Shown: positions 7,037 through 12,938 of the stretch, in pieces | How positions within the stretch are numbered: position 1 is the stretch's first letter | How the letters are laid out: every line of letters starts with the position of its first letter | From: Planctomycetales bacterium | GTDB taxonomy: Bacteria > Planctomycetota > Planctomycetia > Pirellulales > Thermoguttaceae | Assembly: GCA_007122045.1 (NCBI GenBank) | Contig: SKJM01000667.1 | Coordinates: forward strand, 1 to 15,901 | DNA length: 15,901 bases | Direction: 5' to 3' | Notes under the pieces: model-generated | Told to the model about the DNA's origin: nothing | The model's input: only the letters and a program-made list of their open reading frames with translations | The model's database searches: none | Program-made: the position numbers and the translations under genes

Positions 7037-7522
7037 TCAAGTTGCCACCTTCACGTGCACTTTCTGCGCGGCGGCGGGCCGCTGCTTTGGCACCCGCAAC
7101 GACAAAACGCCGTGCCGGCAGCTTGCGTCGATTCCCTCGATGTCCACGTCGTCGGGCAAGGGAATGCTGCGGCGGAAGGCGCCGTAGCACACTTCACACC
7201 GGCAAACTTCGCACGCCTCGGGCCGGTCGGGCTGCGACTTGTGGCCGGCGATGACCAGCCGGCCGTCGGCAATGGTCACGTCCATGCCCGCCGGGTCGAC
7301 GCCCGGCACTTCCGCTCGAATCAGCACCGCGTCGTCCGAATCGAGGATTTCGACGGGGGGCGACCACTTGCCGTGCGCCCTGAACGGCCAGGCTACGCCC
7401 TCGAGCGGCTCTCGCACGACGCCCTCGAGGAACTTACCGATCTCCTGGCGCAGTCCGACCCAAGGCGAAGGATCGGTCGGCTCCACTTCGCCCTGCCTGG
7501 TCTGCCGATGAAGAAAACTCAT
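7037..7522 (-). CDS. Small heat shock protein (Hsp20), cysteine-rich variant
   Basis: A 161-residue alpha-crystallin-domain chaperone, ATP-independent, expected to hold unfolding proteins in large cytoplasmic oligomers. The domain runs from about PPVEILDSDDAVLIRAEVPG (55-74) to the conserved HGVLSLRVPK (137-146), with a C-terminal VHVKV strand. The unusual point is a CEVCRCEVC cluster, C104, C107, C109 and C112, in the middle loop of the domain, plus C135. Ordinary Hsp20 proteins have few or no cysteines there, so metal or redox sensing is possible (inference). The ATG at 7522 has GGGAG 8 bases upstream. It is the third of three consecutive, clearly diverged Hsp20 genes. Confidence 0.88.
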   Translation of the reverse strand: MSFLHRQTRQGEVEPTDPSPWVGLRQEIGKFLEGVVREPLEGVAWPFRAHGKWSPPVEILDSDDAVLIRAEVPGVDPAGMDVTIADGRLVIAGHKSQPDRPEACEVCRCEVCYGAFRRSIPLPDDVDIEGIDASCRHGVLSLRVPKQRPAAAQKVHVKVAT

Positions 7523-7555
7523 GTTCGTTGCTCCCATACGCGCGAAATGAGGAAG

Positions 7556-7647
7556 GCCCGCCGGAGTCGCCCGGCGGGCATCCAATTGGCAGGCTGCCCG
7601 TCTGCCGGACAGCATGTAACAGCCCGTTGGATGGGGATGCCCCATCC
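7556..7647. other. Intercistronic hairpins between the second and third Hsp20 genes
   Basis: Two strong inverted repeats are visible. One is GCCCGCCGG (7556-7564) with CCGGCGGGC (7571-7579) across a 6-base loop. The other is GGATGGGG (7629-7636) with CCCCATCC (7640-7647) across a 3-base loop. They occupy the gap between stop 7665 and start 7522. They could set differential mRNA stability or weaken read-through. Neither pairs with the Hsp20 ribosome site, so a ROSE-type thermometer is not supported. Confidence 0.5.
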
Positions 7648-7664
7648 GTTTCGGTTTCCGTCGG

Positions 7665-8066
7665 TCAGGCGGAAGTAACCGCGATTTTCCGCGGCTTCAA
7701 CGACTCGGCCTTCGGTAGGTGGAGCGTCAGCACGCCGTTGGCGTACTCGGCCGAAATCTTCGAGGCGTCCACCGCCTCGCTCACCTGGAAGGTGCGCCAG
7801 TAGTCGCCCACTGCGTACTCGCACAAAAGGTACTCGGTTTCGGGAGCCTGCCGGCGGTCGATCGGGGCGTGGATCGAAAGCGTCCCGTCCTCGAACTTCA
7901 CGTCGATCCGGTCGCCCTGGGCGCCGGGTACGTCGGCCAGCACAAGCAATTCGTCGGCACGTTCCACGATATCGCAGTTGGGCCGGAAAAACTGGCCGCC
8001 GCGCGTTCGTTCGGCACTCTCTGGACGCTCGGCCGCCTTCTTGGTGGTTTCGGTGGAATTGGCCAT
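7665..8066 (-). CDS. Small heat shock protein (Hsp20), short form
   Basis: A 133-residue Hsp20/alpha-crystallin protein. After a polar N-terminus rich in Glu, Thr and Lys (1-24), the domain begins at FRPNCDIVERADELLVLADVPG and includes GTLSIHAP, the segment EYLLCEYAVGDYWRTFQV, and the hallmark NGVLTLHLPKAE near the C-terminus. It ends with the short PRKIAVTSA tail. The N-terminal arm is shorter than in the first Hsp20 of the run, which would favour smaller or hetero-oligomers (inference). ATG 8066 is supported by GAGGAG about 7 bases upstream; the frame upstream of it is not Hsp20-like. It is the middle gene of the three-gene Hsp20 run. Confidence 0.88.
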   Translation of the reverse strand: MANSTETTKKAAERPESAERTRGGQFFRPNCDIVERADELLVLADVPGAQGDRIDVKFEDGTLSIHAPIDRRQAPETEYLLCEYAVGDYWRTFQVSEAVDASKISAEYANGVLTLHLPKAESLKPRKIAVTSA

Positions 8067-8122
8067 GATGCACTCCTCGGTGTTCAATTGTACGTCAAAG
8101 GAACGGAAGGGAACACGCCTTG

Positions 8123-8168
8123 CCCCGTAAATGGACGGGGAGCCGAGCGGGTTGGCCCCATCGGCTCC
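8123..8168. other. Intercistronic hairpins between the first and second Hsp20 genes
   Basis: CCCCGT (8123-8128) pairs with ACGGGG (8135-8140), and GGAGCCGA (8139-8146) pairs with TCGGCTCC (8161-8168). The two stems share bases 8139-8140, so they are partly alternative. They lie between the stop of the first Hsp20 gene (8184) and the start of the second (8066). A role in transcript processing is inference. Confidence 0.4.
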
Positions 8169-8183
8169 AAGCCGCGTGCGCAA

Positions 8184-8630
8184 TCAGGACGCCGAAGCGA
8201 TCTCGATCTTGCGCGGCTTGGCCCCCTCGGCCTTCGGCAAGGTGATGGTCAAAATACCGTCTTTCAGTTCCGCCTGAACCCGGTTGCCGTCCACGTCGGC
8301 GGGCAATCGGAGTACGCGCGTGAAAGAGCCGGTCGGGCGCTCCCGTCGATGATACGAGAGACCCTCTTCAGCGGGGATTTGGCGATCGACGCGCAGCGTC
8401 AACTCGCCGCCGACGACCGAAATGTCGAGTTGTTCGGGCGTAACCCCGGGCACTTCCAGTTCGGCCATCAGGGTATCGCCCTGTTCCCAAAGGTTTACCG
8501 CCGGTTGGCCCCTGCTTCCAGGGGTCCAGCTCCCTTCGGACGGATGCCCCAAGAAGCCGCTCAACAGTCGATCCATTTCGTCCCGCAATTGGGCCGCCGG
8601 GTGCCGCAAGCCTCGATAGCGCAAAGGCAT
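8184..8630 (-). CDS. Small heat shock protein (Hsp20), classical form
   Basis: A 148-residue Hsp20, the first gene of the heat-shock run. A conventional N-terminal arm, RHPAAQLRDEMDRLLSGFLG (9-28), carries the amphipathic LRDEMDRLL pattern common in bacterial IbpA/HspA proteins. The alpha-crystallin domain follows (PAVNLWEQGDTLMAELEVPG), with RRERPTGSFTRVLRLP and DGILTITLPK. The C-terminal KIEIAS provides the I-x-I motif used for oligomer assembly. The start at 8630 has AAGGAG 8 bases upstream. The 530-base region ahead of it contains a perfect palindrome at 8785-8803 that could be a heat-shock operator. No CIRCE element was seen. Confidence 0.92.
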   Translation of the reverse strand: MPLRYRGLRHPAAQLRDEMDRLLSGFLGHPSEGSWTPGSRGQPAVNLWEQGDTLMAELEVPGVTPEQLDISVVGGELTLRVDRQIPAEEGLSYHRRERPTGSFTRVLRLPADVDGNRVQAELKDGILTITLPKAEGAKPRKIEIASAS

Positions 8631-8784
8631 GGAAATTTCTCCTTTCGGTAAGGCTCGAAGGTTTCAGGGCCGTGCATTGACTGGGATACCTAGTCGCAAA
8701 CGCGATGCCAACCTCGCCAGCGGCAACGCATCCCCTTATGCAGCCTAGGTTTACGGCGGGCGCACTCCGCGCAGCCCCCAGGAT

Positions 8785-8803
8785 GACTGCCAAAATGGCA
8801 GTC
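8785..8803. promoter_or_regulatory. Perfect 19-bp palindrome, candidate operator
   Basis: GACTGCC-AAAAT-GGCAGTC: 7-bp arms with a 5-base AT-rich centre. It stands in the gap between the minus-strand Hsp20 run (start 8630) and the plus-strand fab cassette (start 9161), 15 bases before the candidate plus-strand promoter at 8818-8846. It does not match CIRCE (TTAGCACTC-N9-GAGTGCTAA) or the HspR-type HAIR box as I know them. No T-tract follows on either strand, so a repressor site is more likely than a terminator. Which neighbour it controls is unknown. Confidence 0.45.
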
Positions 8804-8817
8804 GCGCCTTTTCTTGG

Positions 8818-8846
8818 TTGTCGAGCGGGGGTCTGGCGGGTATACT
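8818..8846 (+). promoter_or_regulatory. Candidate sigma-70-like promoter for the fab cassette
   Basis: TTGTCG (8818-8823), a 17-base spacer, then TATACT (8841-8846), which is five of six to the -10 consensus. It points toward fabZ, leaving a leader of about 300 bases that contains an inverted-repeat element and a strong hairpin. The -35 is only moderate (TTG plus a C). No other good plus-strand promoter was seen closer to 9161, though the region is not AT-poor enough to exclude one. Confidence 0.4.
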
Positions 8847-8913
8847 CAGCACTTTACCGATTGTGCCGGTTATGCGGCTGCCGTGTGGCCCTTGCCAAGA
8901 TTATTCACGACGA

Positions 8914-9057
8914 TGTAGGGTGGTGGCAAGCAAGCCAAGATCCTGGTGGGACTTCGGTCGCTTGCCCGGGCCCGCTTCCAGCACAGGACGCGCAAACCAG
9001 CCGGGCGTGGCGTGCGCGGTCGCCCCAACGACTTAGGCGACCGCACCCCACCCTACA
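8914..9057. repeat. MITE-like inverted-repeat element, about 144 bp
   Basis: Terminal arms TGTAGGGTGG (8914-8923) and CCACCCTACA (9048-9057) are perfect inverted repeats. Inside, GCGGTCGCC (9016-9024) pairs with GGCGACCGC (9036-9044). No coding frame is convincing within it. GTAGGGTGG-type elements are scattered in planctomycete intergenic regions (memory-based). It interrupts the leader between the candidate promoter at 8818-8846 and fabZ. Confidence 0.55.
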
Positions 9058-9122
9058 CGAATAATCCGGGCTTGAGCAAGTCGGTGCCAACCGGCAACCC
9101 CGAGATAGCCGATATGCAAGTG

Positions 9123-9145
9123 GGGGCCCGAGTGAATCGGGCCCC
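9123..9145 (+). promoter_or_regulatory. Strong hairpin just upstream of fabZ
   Basis: GGGGCCCGA (9123-9131), loop GTGAA, TCGGGCCCC (9137-9145): nine GC-rich pairs. It ends immediately before the fabZ ribosome site GGGAG (9146-9150), which is 10 bases from the ATG. The downstream bases GTTTCCTTC are not a clean T-run, so a full terminator is doubtful. It could act as an attenuator or translation modulator for the cassette. Confidence 0.45.
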
Positions 9146-9160
9146 GGGAGTTTCCTTCGC

Positions 9161-9667
9161 ATGCGATTTGAATTGATCGACCGCATCCTTGAGCTTCAGC
9201 CCGGCGTCCGGGTCGAGGCCGTCAAGAACCTGACCCTGGCCGAAGAGTACCTGGGCGACCATTTCCCGAACTTCCCCGTCATGCCGGGCGTGCTCATGCT
9301 GGAAGCCCTCACGCAAGCCGGCGCTTGGCTGATTCGGGCAACCGAGGATTTTGCGCACAGCATGATCGTGCTCTCCCAGGCCCGCAACTTGCGATACGGT
9401 CAGTTCATCCAACCGGGCACCACCCTGACGGTTACCGCGGAGATGGTGAAGATGGAGGAGCGGGAAGCGCTGTTGAAGGCCCAGGGCACCGTCGACGGGC
9501 GGCTGACCGTGGGGGCGCGGCTCGTGCTGGCACGATACAACCTAGCCGACCGGGACCCGGCCGATGCGGACCTGGACCGGTCGACCATTGAAGAACTTCG
9601 GCGGCGGTTTGCGCTGATCTACCCGTCGGCACGAGCCGCCGCCCCCACTCCGGCCCCCATGAGCTGA
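9161..9667 (+). CDS. fabZ: 3-hydroxyacyl-ACP dehydratase, FabZ-like (first copy)
   Basis: A 168-residue hotdog-fold dehydratase that would remove water from 3-hydroxyacyl-ACP to give trans-2-enoyl-ACP in the cytoplasm. The active-site loop is intact: GDHFPNFPVMPGVLMLEALTQ (32-52), with catalytic H34 and E48 in the FabZ spacing and the MPG turn. The C-terminus extends about 25 residues beyond the fold with an Ala/Pro-rich tail (SARAAAPTPAPMS). GGGAG lies 10 bases ahead of the ATG, directly after a strong hairpin. It is the first gene of a five-gene plus-strand cassette (dehydratase, FabG, ACP, dehydratase, FabF), 58 bases before fabG, which implies work on intermediates held by the cassette's own ACP. 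Confidence 0.9.
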   Translation: MRFELIDRILELQPGVRVEAVKNLTLAEEYLGDHFPNFPVMPGVLMLEALTQAGAWLIRATEDFAHSMIVLSQARNLRYGQFIQPGTTLTVTAEMVKMEEREALLKAQGTVDGRLTVGARLVLARYNLADRDPADADLDRSTIEELRRRFALIYPSARAAAPTPAPMS

Positions 9668-9725
9668 CCCGCCCCACGGTACCGGGTGAGCGTGAGGCCA
9701 TCGACCTACGAGAGGTGAGAACAGG

Positions 9726-10478
9726 ATGCGACTTGAAGGAAAGACGGCGCTGGTGACCGGCGGGAGCCGAGGAATCGGCCGCGCGTGCGTGGTTCGGCTG
9801 GCCGCCGAGGGGGCCGAGGTGGCCTTCGTGTACCGGAACAACCGCGAGGCGGCAGAGTCGCTCGTGGCCGAAACCGGCGGGACGTCCGGCCGGGTGCGGG
9901 CCGAGCAGGCCGACGTGGCCGACTACCAGCGCGCCCACGAACTGGTCGACCAGTTGGTCGAACAGTGGGGACGGATCGACGTGCTGGTCAATTCAGCGGG
10001 CGTCGTCCAGGACGGCCTGATGGGCATGATGACCACCGAACAGTGGCGCAGCGTGATCGAAACGAACCTCGGCGGCACGTACAACTACTGCCATGCCGTC
10101 ACCCAGCCGATGATGATGGCCCGGCGCGGCAGTATTGTGAACCTTTCCAGCACGGCCGCCGAGTTCGCTTCCCGCGGCCAGGTCAATTACGCCGCCAGCA
10201 AAGGGGGGATCAACGGCCTGACGCGAGCGTTGGCCAAGGAACTTGCCCAGCGAGGCGTGCGCGTGAACGCCGTGGCGCCCGGCATGATTGAAACCGACAT
10301 GAGCCAGGTCGTGCGCGGCGTGGCCGGCGATGTGATCAAGAAGGTTATCCCCATGCGGCGGATCGGCCGGCCGGAGGAGGTGGCGGCCCTGGTGGCCTTT
10401 CTGGCCAGCGAGGATGCCGGATACCTCACCGGGCAGGTGATCCGGATCGACGGGGGGCTGAGCCTGGGAGGATATTGA
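9726..10478 (+). CDS. fabG: 3-oxoacyl-ACP reductase, FabG-like
   Basis: A 250-residue short-chain dehydrogenase/reductase that reduces 3-oxoacyl-ACP to 3-hydroxyacyl-ACP with NADPH. The nucleotide-binding TGGSRGIGR (11-19) and NSAG (89-92, usually NNAG) are present. The catalytic tetrad is complete: N114, S142, Y155 and K159 (SS...NYAASKGG). The PG motif (VAPGMIETDM, 183-192) and the C-terminal GQVIRIDGG (236-244) are standard for FabG. The length matches the family. AGAGGTGAG lies about 8 bases before the ATG. It is positioned between the dehydratase and ACP genes of the cassette, so it probably serves that dedicated ACP rather than, or in addition to, the housekeeping cycle. Confidence 0.93.
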   Translation: MRLEGKTALVTGGSRGIGRACVVRLAAEGAEVAFVYRNNREAAESLVAETGGTSGRVRAEQADVADYQRAHELVDQLVEQWGRIDVLVNSAGVVQDGLMGMMTTEQWRSVIETNLGGTYNYCHAVTQPMMMARRGSIVNLSSTAAEFASRGQVNYAASKGGINGLTRALAKELAQRGVRVNAVAPGMIETDMSQVVRGVAGDVIKKVIPMRRIGRPEEVAALVAFLASEDAGYLTGQVIRIDGGLSLGGY

Positions 10479-10489
10479 AGTAAAGATAG

Positions 10490-10541
10490 CGAAACGCTGT
10501 CGGCCGAGCATGGCCCCGAGGGCCGCGGATACTGCGTTTCG
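10490..10541 (+). other. Intercistronic stem structure between fabG and the ACP gene
   Basis: CGAAACGC (10490-10497) is exactly complementary to GCGTTTCG (10534-10541). They enclose a second hairpin, GGCCC (10512-10516) with GGGCC (10520-10524). The structure lies in the 95-base gap before the ACP start. Such a fold could stabilise the ACP-encoding part of the message, whose product is often needed in excess (inference). It lacks a T-tract. Confidence 0.4.
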
Positions 10542-10573
10542 AGTTCCATTTCTCACTTTGGAGGTGCCATTTA

Positions 10574-10966
10574 ATGCCCACGAAAGACGAAGTATTCGAG
10601 AGTGTCCAAGCGGCGTTGGTCGACGCGTTGGGCGTCGATGAGGACGAGGTTTCGCCGGAGGCGACCCTGGTTGGCGACCTGGGCGCCGAGTCGATTGACT
10701 TCCTCGACATCGTATTCCGCCTCGAAAAGGCGTTCGACATGAAGATCCCGCGCGGCGAGCTGTTCCCCGAAGACGTATTCACCAACCCCGATTACGTCCA
10801 GGACGGCAAGCTCACACCCGCCGGCATGGAAGAACTGAAGAAGCGAATGCCCTTTGCCGATCTGAGCGGCTTTGAAGAGAACCCCGTCGTGCAGGATTTC
10901 GCCAACCTGCTGACCGTGGCCGATATGTGCCGGTTCGTCGAGTCCAAGCTCGAAGTGACCGAGTAA
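10574..10966 (+). CDS. Acyl carrier protein with a long internal insertion
   Basis: A 130-residue acyl carrier protein. The phosphopantetheine site is GDLGAESIDFLD, with S40 as the attachment serine in the usual DSL-like context (here ESI). Helix II/III features follow (IVFRLEKAFDMKIPRGELF, 46-64). Typical ACPs are about 75-85 residues. This one carries roughly 45 extra residues (about 65-110, including LTPAGMEELKKRMPFADL) before the last helix, LLTVADMCRFVESKL. The acidic character typical of ACPs is kept. GGAGGTG lies 8 bases before the ATG. It sits in the middle of the cassette, 15 bases ahead of the second dehydratase, and is presumably the carrier for all cassette enzymes. The insertion may define partner specificity. 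Confidence 0.88.
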   Translation: MPTKDEVFESVQAALVDALGVDEDEVSPEATLVGDLGAESIDFLDIVFRLEKAFDMKIPRGELFPEDVFTNPDYVQDGKLTPAGMEELKKRMPFADLSGFEENPVVQDFANLLTVADMCRFVESKLEVTE

Positions 10967-10981
10967 CCCGAGGAATGCCGA

Positions 10982-11512
10982 ATGCGCTGGTACTGGATCG
11001 ACCGGTTCATCGAGTTCGAGAGCGGGCGACACGCCAAGGCAGTCAAGAACGTGTCGCTGGCCGAAGAGCACCTTCACGATCACTTCCCGTGCTATCCCAT
11101 GCACCCCAACTCCCTGGTGCTGGAGGGGCTGGCCCAGACGGGGGGTCTGCTCGTGTGCGAGCAGGGCGGCTTCACCGAGAAGGTGATCCTGGCCAAGGTG
11201 CCCAAGGCCCATTTCCATGCCGAAGCGATCCCCGGCGACCGGCTGATCTACTCGACTACGATCGAGTACGTTCGGCCGGAGGGGGCCATGATTACCGGCA
11301 CCAGCTACCGGGGCGACCAGTTACAGGCCGAGGTGGAAATCGTGTTCGCCCATTTGAACGACCCCACCGTGGGCTCCCTCTTCGACCCGGCCACCTTTTT
11401 GCGTATGATGCGCCTCTTGAGAGCCTACGAGATCGGCCGCGCGGCCGATGGCGGCCCCTTGCAACCGCCGCGCTGCTTGCGCGAAACCACGGAACAGGCG
11501 GCGTCACCATGA
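10982..11512 (+). CDS. Second FabZ/FabA-like dehydratase with altered active-site turn
   Basis: A 176-residue hotdog-fold protein homologous along its length to the first dehydratase (WIDRFIEFESG..AKAVKNVSLAEEHLHDHFP). The catalytic pair H34 and E48 is kept at identical positions, but the usual MPG turn is replaced by HPN (41-43) within FPCYPMHPNSLVLEGLAQTGG. It could be an active dehydratase with altered chain preference, an isomerase-like variant, or the partner subunit of a heterodimer with FabZ (all inference). A C-terminal extension of about 40 residues (from FLRMMRLLRAYE) ends in a polar tail. The start has GAGGA 7 bases upstream and lies 15 bases after the ACP stop. The next gene is 112 bases away; that gap shows nothing convincing. 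Confidence 0.85.
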   Translation: MRWYWIDRFIEFESGRHAKAVKNVSLAEEHLHDHFPCYPMHPNSLVLEGLAQTGGLLVCEQGGFTEKVILAKVPKAHFHAEAIPGDRLIYSTTIEYVRPEGAMITGTSYRGDQLQAEVEIVFAHLNDPTVGSLFDPATFLRMMRLLRAYEIGRAADGGPLQPPRCLRETTEQAASP

Positions 11513-11624
11513 GGAACCGTTCCGGGGACGGCCCCCTTCGCGCGGCGGACGGCCGGAAGCGGCCAGGCAACTACCACCGGCCCCGAAATCCGCGCCACCC
11601 CCTCGCCCGCATAAGGAGTACCGC

Positions 11625-12914
11625 ATGAGACGTCGCGTGGTCGTGACCGGCATCGGCTGGGTCACCCCGCTGGGTGCCGAGATCGAAACCGTTTGGCAGC
11701 GCCTTCGGGAGGGCCATTCGGGGGTGGGATACATTTCGCTGTTCGACGCCGCCAGCTTTCCCACCAGGATCGCCGCCGAGGTCCGCGATTGGGACCTCTC
11801 GGCCGTGGGCGAAGACCCCGCCGCATGGCGGCACCAGGGCCGGCATACCCACTTCGCCGTCGGCGCCGCCAAGAAAGCCGTGGCCGACGCCGGACTGCTC
11901 GAAAGCCGCATCGAGCCCGACCGGTTCGGTGTGTACACCGGCTGCGGCGAGGGCCAGCAGGATTTCGGCCGATTCACCCGCATGATGGTCGCGGCCCTCG
12001 AGAAGGACACCGAGAACTTCGACCTCGCCGAGTTCACTCGGGTGGGACTGGAAATACTGGACCCCATTGCCGAACTGGAGCAGGAGCCGAACATGCCCGC
12101 CGGCCACCTCGCCGGCCTGTTCGGCGCCCAGGGGCCGAACCTCAACTGCCTGACCGCCTGCGCCGCCAGCAGCCAGGCGGTTGGCGAAGCCGCCGAGATG
12201 ATCCGTCGCGGCGAGGCCGACGCCATGCTTTCCGGCGGGGCCCACACGATGATCCACCCCTTCGGCATCACGGGGTTCAACCTGCTCACCGCGCTGTCGA
12301 CCCGCAACGACGAGCCGCAGAAGGCCTCCCGCCCCTTCGACCGCCACCGCGACGGCTTCGTCTTGGGCGAAGGCGCCGGCATGGTGATCCTGGAAGAATT
12401 GGAGCGGGCGAAGGCCCGCGGCGCCCACGTCTACGCCGAAATCCGCGGCTTCGGCTCCACCGCCGACGCCTTCCGCATCACCGACACCCACCCGGAAGGC
12501 CGCGGCGCCATCGCCTGCATGAACATGGCGCTGGCCGACGCCGGCGTGAACCTCGACCAGGTCGACTACATCAATGCCCACGGAACCAGCACCACCGTCA
12601 ACGACAAGGTCGAAAGCCTCGCCATCCGGCAGGTGTTCGGCGAGCAGGCCTACCGGATTCCCGTCTCCAGCACCAAGAGTATGATGGGGCACCTGATCGC
12701 CGCGGCGGGCGCCACCGAGTTGATCATCTGCATGTTGGCCCTCCGCGACAACGTGGTGCCGCCCACCACCAACTACGAAACCCCCGACCCCGACTGCGAC
12801 CTCGACTACATCCCCAACGTCGCCCGCGAAAAGAACTGCCGCGTCGCCCTGAACAACAGCTTCGGTTTCGGCGGGCAGAACATCTCGCTGATCGTTTCCG
12901 AGTTCACCGGCTGA
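11625..12914 (+). CDS. fabF: 3-oxoacyl-ACP synthase, FabF-like ketosynthase
   Basis: A 429-residue beta-ketoacyl-ACP synthase that condenses malonyl-ACP with an acyl chain. The Cys-His-His triad is visible: C179 in LTACAASSQAVG, H319 in INAHGTSTTVND and H356 in KSMMGHLIAAAGA, with K351 in the usual place. The C-terminal NNSFGFGGQN (410-419) is standard. Relative to housekeeping FabF, there is extra sequence around residues 115-160 (FTRMMVAALEKDTENFDLAEFTRVG...), so its substrate pocket may differ. The ATG at 11625 has AAGGAG 6 bases upstream and begins the conserved RRVVVTGIGWVTPLG. The open frame extending 59 codons upstream overlaps the preceding gene and is discounted. It is the last gene of the cassette and converges on the restriction gene with only 24 bases between stops. 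No terminator was seen. Confidence 0.93.
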   Translation: MRRRVVVTGIGWVTPLGAEIETVWQRLREGHSGVGYISLFDAASFPTRIAAEVRDWDLSAVGEDPAAWRHQGRHTHFAVGAAKKAVADAGLLESRIEPDRFGVYTGCGEGQQDFGRFTRMMVAALEKDTENFDLAEFTRVGLEILDPIAELEQEPNMPAGHLAGLFGAQGPNLNCLTACAASSQAVGEAAEMIRRGEADAMLSGGAHTMIHPFGITGFNLLTALSTRNDEPQKASRPFDRHRDGFVLGEGAGMVILEELERAKARGAHVYAEIRGFGSTADAFRITDTHPEGRGAIACMNMALADAGVNLDQVDYINAHGTSTTVNDKVESLAIRQVFGEQAYRIPVSSTKSMMGHLIAAAGATELIICMLALRDNVVPPTTNYETPDPDCDLDYIPNVAREKNCRVALNNSFGFGGQNISLIVSEFTG

Positions 12915-12938
12915 AGGGACGCCGCGCCGACCGGGCAA

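Noticed and set aside
7523..7664. ROSE-type RNA thermometer ahead of the third Hsp20 gene
   Set aside because: The hairpins present do not pair with the ribosome site (GGGAG), which such a thermometer requires.
8631..8784. Minus-strand heat-shock promoter for the Hsp20 run
   Set aside because: TTGGCA followed by TAGGTA-like bases is visible around 8680-8715, but the spacing is wrong (about 13), so I do not call a promoter.
11571..12938. 455-codon minus-strand frame opposite fabF
   Set aside because: Val/Gly/Ala/His-rich antisense shadow with no domain.
12915..12938. Bidirectional terminator between fabF and the nuclease gene
   Set aside because: Only 24 bases separate the stops and no stem with a T-tract could be found.
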